Shown: positions 1 through 9,021 of the stretch, piece after piece | How positions within the stretch are numbered: position 1 is the stretch's first letter | Layout: each line of letters begins with the position of its first letter | NCBI GenBank assembly: GCA_937907495.1 | Contig: CALESS010000593.1 | Coordinates: 1 to 9,761 of the forward strand | DNA length: 9,761 bases | Source: an uncultured Anaerolineaceae bacterium | Lineage (GTDB): Bacteria; Chloroflexota; Anaerolineae; Anaerolineales; Anaerolineaceae | Reading direction: 5' to 3' | Position numbers and translations under genes: made by a program | The notes under the pieces: model-generated | Seen by the model: the letters and a program-made list of their open reading frames with translations, nothing else | What the model was told of the DNA's origin: nothing | Databases searched by the model: none

Positions 1-1258
<1,258 letters not shown>

Positions 1259-1262
1259 TTAA

Positions 1263-1276
1263 GGCGAAAATTCGCC
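1263..1276. repeat. Perfect 14-base palindrome in eno leader
   Basis: GGCGAAAATTCGCC is a perfect palindrome. In minus-strand RNA it can fold as a five-pair GGCGA/UCGCC stem with an AUUU loop, followed by a weakly U-rich stretch (TTAATTCTT). It ends about 29 bases before the eno start codon. It could be a weak terminator or pause behind pyrG, a protein-binding dyad, or a small 5' UTR hairpin. The short stem argues against efficient termination. Confidence 0.4.
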
Positions 1277-1280
1277 ATAT

Positions 1281-1298
1281 TTGTGAGAACGGTCACAA
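1281..1298. promoter_or_regulatory. CRP/FNR-type operator candidate upstream of eno
   Basis: TTGTGAGAACGGTCACAA is a perfect 6-6-6 inverted repeat that contains TGTGA-N6-TCACA, the classical half-sites and spacing of CRP-family regulators. It sits in the 76-base pyrG-eno gap, 47 bases before the eno ATG, and its right edge touches a TATACT box on the minus strand (1298-1303). Binding there would cover the transcription start, which is a repressing geometry, unlike activator sites upstream of -35. What is seen is the palindrome; the regulator is inferred. It could also simply be a weak hairpin after pyrG. Confidence 0.45.
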
Positions 1299-1303
1299 GT
1301 ATA
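1298..1303 (-). promoter_or_regulatory. Possible eno -10 box
   Basis: On the minus strand TATACT (5 of 6 to TATAAT) lies just past the pyrG stop. The only -35-like hexamer is TTGGGC at 1323-1328, a poor match at a long 19-base spacing and inside the pyrG coding end. The start would fall near 1291, inside the palindrome, giving a leader of about 57 bases. Weak evidence; eno may depend on readthrough from pyrG. Confidence 0.3.
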
Positions 1304-1310
1304 ACCGATT

Positions 1311-3083
<1,773 letters not shown>

Positions 3084-3092
3084 CTAACCAAA

Positions 3093-3112
3093 ATTATAGC
3101 CCTCTTTGGCTA
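3093..3112 (-). promoter_or_regulatory. Possible pyrG promoter with overlapping dyad
   Basis: A perfect TATAAT on the minus strand (3098 down to 3093) stands about 135 bases before the pyrG start, but no acceptable -35 is found at 16-18 bases upstream. The dyad TAGCC-N6-GGCTA (3097-3112) overlaps the box and could be an operator. A start near 3086 would give a leader of about 129 bases. There is no initial GGGC run or leader terminator of the kind used for pyrG control in Bacillus. Moderate to weak support. Confidence 0.35.
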
Positions 3113-3249
3113 CGGGGGGCTGCCGATTATTTGCAATTCAAATCGTCCTTCCGGGAGGGCTTTGCCCATTGTAGTCTCTCTCCCATTTCCTTCATGATAA
3201 AACCGCCAGTTCGCAAGTACGAAAAACCAAATATGTGCACCAACAGCGC

Positions 3250-3300
3250 CAATATAAAAGAAGAAGGTCGGAAGAAAATTTTGGGTTTTCATTCCGACCT
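3250..3300 (-). terminator. Intrinsic terminator of the S1-domain gene
   Basis: On the minus strand AGGTCGGAA (3300-3292) pairs perfectly with TTCCGACCT (3273-3265). Inside, GAAAA pairs with TTTTC around a seven-base loop after a single bulged T, so the helix can reach 14 pairs. It is followed by TTCTTCTTTTATATT. It begins 31 bases after the S1 gene stop codon. The plus strand lacks a T tract after the stem, so it is directional. Confidence 0.8.
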
Positions 3301-3330
3301 GGGTTCACTGGGGAGTGATCAATTGCGGCC

Positions 3331-4221
3331 TTACGATTGCGGTTTATTATCCAGCGTGCGGGAGAAGATTTCCTCAGTTTCCTGGGAAACATTCTTGCTC
3401 TTGGGGGTGGCTTCACGCTGCTGTTTGCGGGATTTCGCTTTTTCCATGGCGGAGCGAATCGCAATTTCCATGGCGGTCGGTTCGGCTTCGGCAGGGGTTT
3501 GCTCTTGCAGACCGGCGAGCAATTCATCCGAAACTTCGCTGCCGGAACCGGAGCGCTTGCGCGGAGCTTTTTTGGCAGCCCGGCGGGCAGAAGCATTGGG
3601 TGCATTGGGATCGGCGGGGGCGGCATTAAAGCGGGCGCGGGAAGGCCGGGCTTGTTCCATGGCGCGAATTTCAACCGGATCGGGTTCCACTTTTTCCGGC
3701 TCCGGCTGGAGGGCCTTCATGCTGAGCTTAATCTGTTTCTTCTTGCGGTTGACATCCAGCACCAGGGCTTCGATTTCATCGCCTTCTTTGACCACATCGC
3801 CGGGTTGGCGCACATAACCGTGAGCCATCTCGCTGATGTGAACCAGACCGGGCCGTTCGGCGCCGATTTCCACAAACACGCCGAATTTCTCGAGGCGTAC
3901 GACTGTACCGCGGACAGTCATGTCTTTTTTGATCTCGCGCCACTCTAGATCGAGGGGCTTGATCATGGTCAGTTCGATCCGACCATCTTTGATCTTCTTG
4001 ACCCAAACTTCAATTTCTTGTCCAACTTGCAGAACATCTTCTACACGTTTCATCGGTTCGTTGGTCGGCGAGACCAGCTGAGAGATGTGGATCACCGCCG
4101 GAGTACCTACGCCGATATCAATGACCGCACCTGCTAAGCTGATCTTGACCACCTTACCGCTAAAATGTTGTTTTACTTTGATTTCTGGGCGGTTGGATTC
4201 TGCAACCATGCTTGATTCCAT
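3331..4221 (-). CDS. Two-domain S1 RNA-binding protein
   Basis: A 296-residue cytosolic protein expected to bind single-stranded RNA or ribosomes. Two S1 (OB-fold) domains are visible: residues 17-89 (FSGKVVKISLAGAVIDIG, then AVIHISQL) and 101-170 (VRGTVVRLEKFGVFVEIG, then GLVHISEM, and KKKQIKLSMKAL). After 171 the protein becomes low-complexity and charged, with a basic stretch RRAAKKAPRKR at 213-223 and a second lysine/arginine-rich helix near 260-270. Ribosomal protein S1 usually has four to six such domains, so this is not a standard rpsA; it resembles short S1 proteins found in several phyla lacking a long S1, but which role it fills is unknown. The ATG at 4221 has GGAG nine bases upstream; ATG at 4209 is a weaker alternative. 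It has its own consensus promoter and terminator and so is likely monocistronic and highly expressed. Confidence 0.92.
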   Translation of the reverse strand: MESSMVAESNRPEIKVKQHFSGKVVKISLAGAVIDIGVGTPAVIHISQLVSPTNEPMKRVEDVLQVGQEIEVWVKKIKDGRIELTMIKPLDLEWREIKKDMTVRGTVVRLEKFGVFVEIGAERPGLVHISEMAHGYVRQPGDVVKEGDEIEALVLDVNRKKKQIKLSMKALQPEPEKVEPDPVEIRAMEQARPSRARFNAAPADPNAPNASARRAAKKAPRKRSGSGSEVSDELLAGLQEQTPAEAEPTAMEIAIRSAMEKAKSRKQQREATPKSKNVSQETEEIFSRTLDNKPQS

Positions 4222-4260
4222 TTAGCAATTCTCCATAAGGTGTGATTTCAGCAAAAGAGG

Positions 4261-4289
4261 ATTATACCGCTTGTAAAATAAACTGTCAA
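4261..4289 (-). promoter_or_regulatory. Perfect-consensus housekeeping promoter
   Basis: On the minus strand TTGACA (4289-4284) and TATAAT (4266-4261) are separated by exactly 17 bases, matching the primary sigma consensus at all 12 positions. The sequence just upstream (AATTAAAA) is AT-rich like an UP element. The start would be near 4254, giving a leader of about 33 bases to the S1-domain gene. Confidence 0.9.
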
Positions 4290-4354
4290 TTTTAATTCGC
4301 TCGATTTGAAGGATTTAAGGTAACTCATACTGGAATTGCGGAATATTGCCCTTT

Positions 4355-5368
4355 TCATTTTTCGGGGTTGGGTTTGGGGAGGGAGGGGAGCACCCGCAGA
4401 GCGATAAACCCGATAAAGAGGGGGACCCAGAAGGTGAGGGCACGAAAGGTGAGCATGATGACCGTGGCTGCACCGGTTGCCACACCCAGAGACCTGAGAA
4501 AAATAGGCCAGACCGATTCCACGATTCCAATGCCGGAGGGGGTGGGGGAAACCACCGCGAATTGATAACCCAGGCTGAAACCAGCCACGATGGTGCCGCT
4601 GGAGAATGGCACCTGGTAGGCCAGGAAACAAAACAGGAAGATGAGCATTAACAGGCCTTTAGAGCCGACGGCCATGAGAGCCAGTAGAAGCAGGCGGCGC
4701 GGGTTTTTCCGGAGCAGGGCCACACAATCTGCGGCTTCGTAGGCAAACAGGCGCGCCCGTTCGGGTTGCATGAACTCGCGGCGGATGAGGGGGCGCAAGA
4801 GCCAGTTGAGTCGCTCGATCAGCCAGGCCAGCACGTTTGCCAACAGGCGGGTGGATTTCATCCCCAGGTAGAGGCCGGCGGAGATGAGGATGGCAATCAC
4901 CAGGAGCAAGATGGAGGCGGTGATTTCTCCCCATTGCAGGTTGTTGCGGCGGGCCAGAACTGCCAGGCCTAAAATCACCACGCTGAGCAAGCCGATGGTT
5001 TCAAAAAGCATGTTGAGCGCCCAGGCAACGGTAACCCGTGAGGATTGGTGGCCGCGCCTTTTGCCATCCACGAGGAAGACAGCCAGGGTGGTTGCAGCTC
5101 CGGCGGTGGAGATGACATTGACGAAAAATCCGGCGGCAAAGGCGGCTGTTAATTGAAACCAGCGCTCCTGCAAGCCCACCATACGATAGATTGTGCGGTA
5201 AATAAACCCGGCAAAGGCAATCCAGCCGAGGGCCGTCAGGAAAGCCAGGACGAGGAAAAGCCACTCGCCGTTTTTGACGGTTTCGGCAATGGTCTCGAAT
5301 TCGGCGATCTGGGTATAGATGAACCAGATGCCGAGGATGGCGACCAGGAGGAAGAAGATTTTTCTCAA
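4355..5368 (-). CDS. Polytopic membrane protein, LPG synthase TM / UPF0104 family
   Basis: An integral membrane protein of 337 residues with about eight hydrophobic segments (roughly 3-20, 36-57, 75-100, 115-139, 149-170, 225-251, 257-273, 300-328). The segment GYQFAVVSPTPSGIGIVES (267-285) corresponds to the PxPGGxGxxE signature of the lysylphosphatidylglycerol-synthase transmembrane family, where relatives act as lipid flippases or as the membrane half of MprF. No aminoacyl-transferase domain is attached, so lysyl-PG synthesis is not implied and the substrate is unknown. The start is TTG at 5368, seven bases after the htrA-like stop and without a clear Shine-Dalgarno (only GAAGG about 14 bases away), suggesting translational coupling. 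It is the last gene of the three-gene envelope block. No clear terminator is seen after it. Confidence 0.85.
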   Translation of the reverse strand: MRKIFFLLVAILGIWFIYTQIAEFETIAETVKNGEWLFLVLAFLTALGWIAFAGFIYRTIYRMVGLQERWFQLTAAFAAGFFVNVISTAGAATTLAVFLVDGKRRGHQSSRVTVAWALNMLFETIGLLSVVILGLAVLARRNNLQWGEITASILLLVIAILISAGLYLGMKSTRLLANVLAWLIERLNWLLRPLIRREFMQPERARLFAYEAADCVALLRKNPRRLLLLALMAVGSKGLLMLIFLFCFLAYQVPFSSGTIVAGFSLGYQFAVVSPTPSGIGIVESVWPIFLRSLGVATGAATVIMLTFRALTFWVPLFIGFIALRVLPSLPKPNPEK

Positions 5369-5375
5369 AGGATGA

Positions 5376-6527
5376 TTATGGACCTTCTGACAAAGTCACT
5401 TGCAGCTGAAGGGTGCGGCTGTCACGGGCGATGGTGAGGGTAATAGTATCTCCTGGTTGGAAATTATAAAGCACGTTGAGGTAAGGATGTTCTTCATCAA
5501 GAGGGGTGGAATCCATTTGGGTAATGATATCCCCCTGGCGGAGACCGGCTGCTTCGGCAGGGCTGCCGGAAAACACAGAGAAGATATAGAGGCCATGGTC
5601 GGCGGGGAGGTTATAGCGGCGGGCGATCTGGGGATCAATGGGCTGGCCATTGATTCCAAGATAGGGGCGGGAGATCTGACCGTTTTTGATGAGTTGATCA
5701 GCCACAATGCGGGCGGTGCTGGAGGGAATGGCAAATCCGAGACCTTCGGCTACCGATCCGCTGGCGGAGTTGCGGACGATGAGTGTGTTGATGCCAATGA
5801 CCTGGCCGGTGATGTTGACGAGGGGTCCGCCAGAATTCCCGACATTGATGGCTGCATCGGTCTGGATGAGACCTTCCATGCGATAACCATTGCCGGTATC
5901 GAGAGAGCGACCGAGTGCGCTGATGACGCCGGCGGTGACCGTGTTCTTAAAATCTCCGAGTGGAGAGCCGATGGCGAGGACAGTTTCTCCGGGGGAGAGG
6001 AGATCAGAGGATGCGAGTTCAGCCACAGCCGGCAGACTGCTGGAAGTACGCAAAACAGCGAGATCGGTATAGGCATCTGCGCCTAACAACTCGGCCGGCA
6101 GTTCCTCGCCGTTGGCCAGGATGACGGAGAAGGTTTTTCCATCCTGGATAACGTGATTATTGGTGAGAATTTCCCCATCCCGACTGATAATAATTCCACT
6201 ACCGCTGGAGGTTCCCCCGGGGATGGTGCCCCAGAAGGAAGCGGTATCTGGCAGGGTGGCAACGACAGTGACCACCGCCGGGCCGACTTTTTCCACGGCG
6301 CTGGTGAGGGCAGATTCAACTGCCGGGGCATCCATTTGGATGATGGTTTGGGAAGGGCCGGGGTTGGAGGCAGCCTGGGTGGGCAGGGTGAGCGTGGATG
6401 TTTGGGCAGGGGGAATCTGTTTCCGCATGTAGGAGAAAACAGCCAGCCCACCCCCGATGGCGCCGCCGAAACCGGCCGCGCCTGCCAGGGTGACCGTCAG
6501 CACGAGATAGAGAATGCGCTTCCACAT
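5376..6527 (-). CDS. HtrA/DegP-family serine protease, membrane-anchored, one PDZ
   Basis: An envelope protease/chaperone of the S1C family that degrades misfolded or exported proteins. The 383 residues begin with a hydrophobic glycine-rich anchor (about 5-33) after WKR, with no obvious signal peptidase site, so it is probably tethered outside the membrane. A proline/threonine-rich linker follows, then a trypsin-like domain (about 70-275) with the triad H125 (LTNNHVI), D155 (YTDLAVL) and S232 (GNSGGPL), and AIGSPLG at 185-191. One PDZ domain (about 288-378, SRPYLGINGQ to the C-terminus) includes GSPAEAAGLRQGDII at 321-335. The single PDZ resembles DegS or Gram-positive HtrA rather than two-PDZ DegP. 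The ATG at 6527 is chosen because MWKRI starts the anchor and sits one base after the ctpA stop (TAACATG); sequence upstream in frame overlaps ctpA and is not conserved-looking. Translation is probably coupled to ctpA. Confidence 0.96.
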   Translation of the reverse strand: MWKRILYLVLTVTLAGAAGFGGAIGGGLAVFSYMRKQIPPAQTSTLTLPTQAASNPGPSQTIIQMDAPAVESALTSAVEKVGPAVVTVVATLPDTASFWGTIPGGTSSGSGIIISRDGEILTNNHVIQDGKTFSVILANGEELPAELLGADAYTDLAVLRTSSSLPAVAELASSDLLSPGETVLAIGSPLGDFKNTVTAGVISALGRSLDTGNGYRMEGLIQTDAAINVGNSGGPLVNITGQVIGINTLIVRNSASGSVAEGLGFAIPSSTARIVADQLIKNGQISRPYLGINGQPIDPQIARRYNLPADHGLYIFSVFSGSPAEAAGLRQGDIITQMDSTPLDEEHPYLNVLYNFQPGDTITLTIARDSRTLQLQVTLSEGP

Positions 6528-6528
6528 G

Positions 6529-7770
6529 TTAATTGCCCTGGAGGAGCAGCTCCACTGCCCGGTCGAGCTGGGGATCTTCACCAGCGGCTGATTGATCTTC
6601 GGTAATTTCCACCACGATATCCGGGGTGAGACCCTCGCCATTGATCTGGCGGCTTTGAGGGGTAAGCCAGCGGGCGATGGTTACCCGCACCGCGCCCTGC
6701 TCATCATCCAATGGAAGCCAAACCTGGACACTCCCTTTGCCGTAGCTGGTTACACCAACGAGCTGGGCGCGCTGGTAATCTTGCAGGGCGCCGGCGACAA
6801 TTTCAGAGGCGGAGGCGGAGCTTTCGTTGATTAAGACCACCATGGGAATCTCAAGTGCCTGACCGCGGCCACTGGTGTAAAATTTTTGAATTGTACCGTC
6901 ACCAAATTCCTCCAGCATGGCTACCTCGTTGCGGGGCAGAAACTCGGAGAGGACATCCACTGCCGTATCGCGATAGCCGCCGCCATTATTGCGCAGATCC
7001 AGGATCAATCCGCTGGGGTTTTGTTTTAATAGCTCTCCGAGTTGATCTTTAAGCTCTGCGGTGGTTTTTTCGCCAAATTGCACCAATTGAAGGTAAGCGA
7101 TGCCATCTTCCCGCATTTCGGATGTGACCGAAGGAATGATCACTTTTGCCCGCTGGATGGTGACATCAAAAGGCGATGCTTCGGTTTCGCGCAAGATGGT
7201 GAGGGTAACGGAAGTGCCTGCCGGGCCAAGAACTTTCTTATGGGCAATTTCGCTGGGGATGCCAGTCATGTCCTCGCCGTCAATTGCAATCACCTTATCG
7301 CCAGCCTGCAGACCGGCTTTCTCCGCCCGGGTGTTGGGGATGGGGCTGATGATGGTCAGGTAATCTCCGGTGAGGTCCACCCAGGCGCCGATGCCATAGT
7401 ATTCACCCTCCAGGGATTGATTGGCCTGCTGGTACTGGTCTGGATCCATAAAAGAGGAATGCGGATCACCCAGGGCTTCCACCATGCCCTTGATGGCGCC
7501 GCGCATCAGGGCGGTGTCATCCACGGGTTGATCCACATACTGGTCATGGACGATATCCCAGGCCTGCCAGAAGGGTTGGAAGAGCGTTTCTTGATCCTGG
7601 TTGGTGGTGGGCACACTGGTCTGAGAAAAAATCGGCAAGTCCGGGGGCAGAGTGACAGCCGGAGTTTTTGGTAAGAACCAGCCTACAAAAACCCCGCCAG
7701 AAAAAGCTCCGCCGAGTAAAATCAGGGAAACAACCCCGATGAGGATGATGCGTTTCGCACTCAAGTTCAT
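6529..7770 (-). CDS. C-terminal processing peptidase (S41 family), CtpA-like
   Basis: An extracytoplasmic serine-lysine protease that trims C-terminal tails of exported proteins, often under PDZ control. The 413 residues contain an N-terminal membrane anchor (about 8-33), a helical region with DDTALMRGAIKGMVEALGDPHSSFM (84-108) typical of the family, a PDZ domain (about 122-208, with AEKAGLQAGDKVIAIDG), and the protease domain (about 220-390). LILDLRNNGGG (255-265), NESSASASEIVAGAL (315-329) with nucleophile S320, and TSYGKGSVQ (341-349) with K345 give the catalytic dyad with the usual 25-residue separation. The ATG at 7770 is preferred over an in-frame GTG at 7785 because the latter overlaps the strong GGAGGA Shine-Dalgarno. 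It heads the envelope block and shares a one-base gap with the htrA-like gene. Family assignment is firm; the natural substrate is unknown. Confidence 0.96.
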   Translation of the reverse strand: MNLSAKRIILIGVVSLILLGGAFSGGVFVGWFLPKTPAVTLPPDLPIFSQTSVPTTNQDQETLFQPFWQAWDIVHDQYVDQPVDDTALMRGAIKGMVEALGDPHSSFMDPDQYQQANQSLEGEYYGIGAWVDLTGDYLTIISPIPNTRAEKAGLQAGDKVIAIDGEDMTGIPSEIAHKKVLGPAGTSVTLTILRETEASPFDVTIQRAKVIIPSVTSEMREDGIAYLQLVQFGEKTTAELKDQLGELLKQNPSGLILDLRNNGGGYRDTAVDVLSEFLPRNEVAMLEEFGDGTIQKFYTSGRGQALEIPMVVLINESSASASEIVAGALQDYQRAQLVGVTSYGKGSVQVWLPLDDEQGAVRVTIARWLTPQSRQINGEGLTPDIVVEITEDQSAAGEDPQLDRAVELLLQGN

Positions 7771-7777
7771 TGTAAAT

Positions 7778-7783
7778 TCCTCC
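7778..7783 (-). promoter_or_regulatory. Shine-Dalgarno fixing the ctpA-like start
   Basis: On the minus strand GGAGGA lies seven bases before ATG at 7770. A GTG in the same frame at 7785 abuts this element, so initiation there would need a different ribosome site and none is visible. Confidence 0.8.
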
Positions 7784-7836
7784 ACAGAACGAAATGACCG
7801 ATCATGGTCCTGGCTTCTGGTAAATTATTATTGAAA

Positions 7837-7859
7837 GGTATCATACCATTCTTAAATGG
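7837..7859 (-). promoter_or_regulatory. Extended -10 promoter for protease block, within two dyads
   Basis: On the minus strand TGGTATGAT forms an extended -10 (TGn plus TATGAT, hexamer 7845-7840). No good -35 is found at the right distance. The box lies in the short dyad GGTAT-C-ATACC (7837-7847), overlapping by two bases a second dyad, CCATT-CTTA-AATGG (7846-7859). Start near 7833, giving a leader of about 63 bases. The dyads might bind a regulator of the protease operon or be chance AT-rich repeats. Confidence 0.5.
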
Positions 7860-7961
7860 GAATGAAATGGGTTGTATGATGTCGGGTGGTTATCTGGAGG
7901 TACCCCCTGTGTTGATTCGAGCCCTTTGTTCCCTGGGAGTGACAGCCCCTGCGCCGGGCGG

Positions 7962-8222
7962 TCAGGGATTGGAGGAATCAGGATCCGCGGGAGGGGGCGG
8001 TTTGCGCAGCTCCTCCGTTTGGTGGTGAAGTTTTTTCCATTCAGCATCCTCGCGGGCCCATGGATCACGCAGGGTGTTGATGATTTGCTGACCGGGGCCG
8101 GGGGCTTGGGGCTGGTTGTGGTCTTTGCGCCGCCAGGCGCTGAACAGGCTGAGATATAAACCCAGCACCATGAAGAGTAAAAAGCCCAGGCATACCCAAC
8201 CCAAAATTGGGAGATCTTTCAT
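7962..8222 (-). CDS. Small single-pass membrane protein, unknown function
   Basis: I do not recognise a family for this 86-residue protein. One hydrophobic segment (about 6-28, ILGWVCLGFLLFMVLGLYLS) is followed by the basic AWRRKDH, so by the positive-inside rule the C-terminal part should be cytoplasmic. That part is hydrophilic, has a PGPGQQ turn, a charged helix-like stretch (about 46-74) and ends in a proline-rich PPPPADPDSSNP tail. Its ATG overlaps the HAD gene stop in ATGA, and TGGAGC about six bases upstream serves as ribosome site, so translation is coupled to the HAD gene. That coupling and the coherent membrane segment are why I consider it real. It might anchor or modulate the HAD enzyme, but nothing in the sequence proves this. 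Confidence 0.7.
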   Translation of the reverse strand: MKDLPILGWVCLGFLLFMVLGLYLSLFSAWRRKDHNQPQAPGPGQQIINTLRDPWAREDAEWKKLHHQTEELRKPPPPADPDSSNP

Positions 8223-8866
8223 TCAAGCTCCAGAGTGCTGGTTGGCAGGACGGATGCCAGGTGATGGATGGTGGGGATGGTGGCGTTGGCGCCCGGGGTG
8301 GGGGTGCCGCCCACTTGAATGGTGTACATTCCCAGCAGGCGGGCCGCGGCCAGGTTACGGGGGTTATCATCCACCAAAATGCAAGAGCGGGCATCCGGAA
8401 TGGCTGCCTTCTTGAGAGCGAGGTGGAAGGCTTCCGGCATGGGTTTGCAATAGGGTGCAATATCGAGGATATCAATCAGGCCTGCAAAAATGGGGCCGAC
8501 CTGCAAGGCGCGCAGCACCCGCAGAGCGTGGGCGCGGCTGGCATTGGTGAAGATCCAGCGGGAATGAGGAAAAGCCGTCAGCACCGATTCGATTGCCGGA
8601 TCGGGAAGCAGCAGATCTTCAATGGGCACCCGATGAACGTAATCAAGGTAATCGAGCGGGTCAATGCCGTGTTCAATTTGCAGGCCGCGCAGCGTGGTGC
8701 CGTATTGGTGAAACAAACCCTCACGAACTTTGGAGACTTCCGCAGCCGGGTAGCCCACTTTTTCCTGCATGTAGAGGTTAATGCGATCCCCGATTAAATC
8801 CCAGATGCCGGTTGTGGGTGGGTAGAGGGTGTCATCCAGATCAATCAGCAAGTTGGTAAAAGCCAT
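8219..8866 (-). CDS. HAD-superfamily hydrolase, pyrimidine 5'-nucleotidase-like
   Basis: A 215-residue cytosolic phosphatase. The four HAD motifs are present: motif I IDLDDTLYPP with nucleophile D9 and acid D11, motif II IFTNASRAHA around 105-114, the motif III lysine in YCKPMPEAF (near 140), and motif IV LVDDNPRN (near 164-171). A helical cap lies between motif I and II (HAD-I class). DLDDTLYPPTTGIWDLI at the N-terminus is characteristic of the pyrimidine 5'-nucleotidase subgroup (Sdt1/Phm8-like), which removes phosphate from UMP or CMP; exact substrate is inferred only. The ATG at 8866 is the only start that keeps motif I intact and has no Shine-Dalgarno. A good promoter puts transcription start at or within a base or two of this codon, so the mRNA is probably leaderless. 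The stop overlaps the start of the next gene. Confidence 0.93.
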   Translation of the reverse strand: MAFTNLLIDLDDTLYPPTTGIWDLIGDRINLYMQEKVGYPAAEVSKVREGLFHQYGTTLRGLQIEHGIDPLDYLDYVHRVPIEDLLLPDPAIESVLTAFPHSRWIFTNASRAHALRVLRALQVGPIFAGLIDILDIAPYCKPMPEAFHLALKKAAIPDARSCILVDDNPRNLAAARLLGMYTIQVGGTPTPGANATIPTIHHLASVLPTSTLELE

Positions 8867-8872
8867 AATCGA

Positions 8873-8902
8873 AGTATACCGGAAGGAAGGCCAGACTGTA
8901 AA
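8873..8902 (-). promoter_or_regulatory. Promoter for leaderless HAD gene transcript
   Basis: On the minus strand TTTACA (8902-8897, 5 of 6) and TATACT (8878-8873, 5 of 6) are 18 bases apart. The six bases TCGATT separate the -10 box from the ATG, so the expected start coincides with the A of the start codon. Confidence 0.75.
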
Positions 8903-8957
8903 TGGAATTTGGCGAAAAATCGGTGGGATGAAAGCTGATTTCCGAGAAAGTGTGCCA

Positions 8958-9002
8958 GGTCATAGGCGGGAATTATGACCCGGGTGGGATGATGAAACCC
9001 GG
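8958..9002 (+). ncRNA. Candidate structured RNA: two adjacent hairpins
   Basis: GGTCATA (8958-8964) pairs with TATGACC (8974-8980) around a nine-base loop, and immediately after it CCGGGT (8980-8985) pairs with ACCCGG (8997-9002) around an eleven-base loop; they share the base at 8980. They lie just before the purine run and terminator, so a plus-strand transcript would be folded almost throughout. I do not recognise any known riboswitch core. The pairing is symmetrical between strands, so the plus orientation rests only on the downstream terminator. Confidence 0.3.
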
Positions 9003-9021
9003 AGAGGAGGTTATTATTTTA

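Noticed and set aside
3097..3167. tRNA-like TTCAAAT loop near 3137-3143
   Set aside because: The flanking five-base arms do not pair and no acceptor or anticodon stem can be built around it.
3110..3292. Minus-strand 60-codon frame between the S1-domain gene and pyrG
   Set aside because: Its start codon lies inside the stem of the S1 gene terminator, and the peptide has no recognisable feature. An internal ATG at 3166 with a GGGAGAGAG site would give only 19 residues.
6528..6641. 38-residue upstream extension of the HtrA-like protein
   Set aside because: It overlaps the coding end of the ctpA-like gene and would bury the membrane anchor behind an implausible segment; ATG at 6527 fits the TAACATG junction.
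7042..7674. Plus-strand frame of 210 codons
   Set aside because: Antisense to the intact S41 protease; no domain or ribosome site supports it.
7786..7961. Search for a terminator or small gene after the HAD-small protein operon
   Set aside because: No stem with a T tract is found on the minus strand and no frame with a ribosome site; only the ctpA promoter region is supported.
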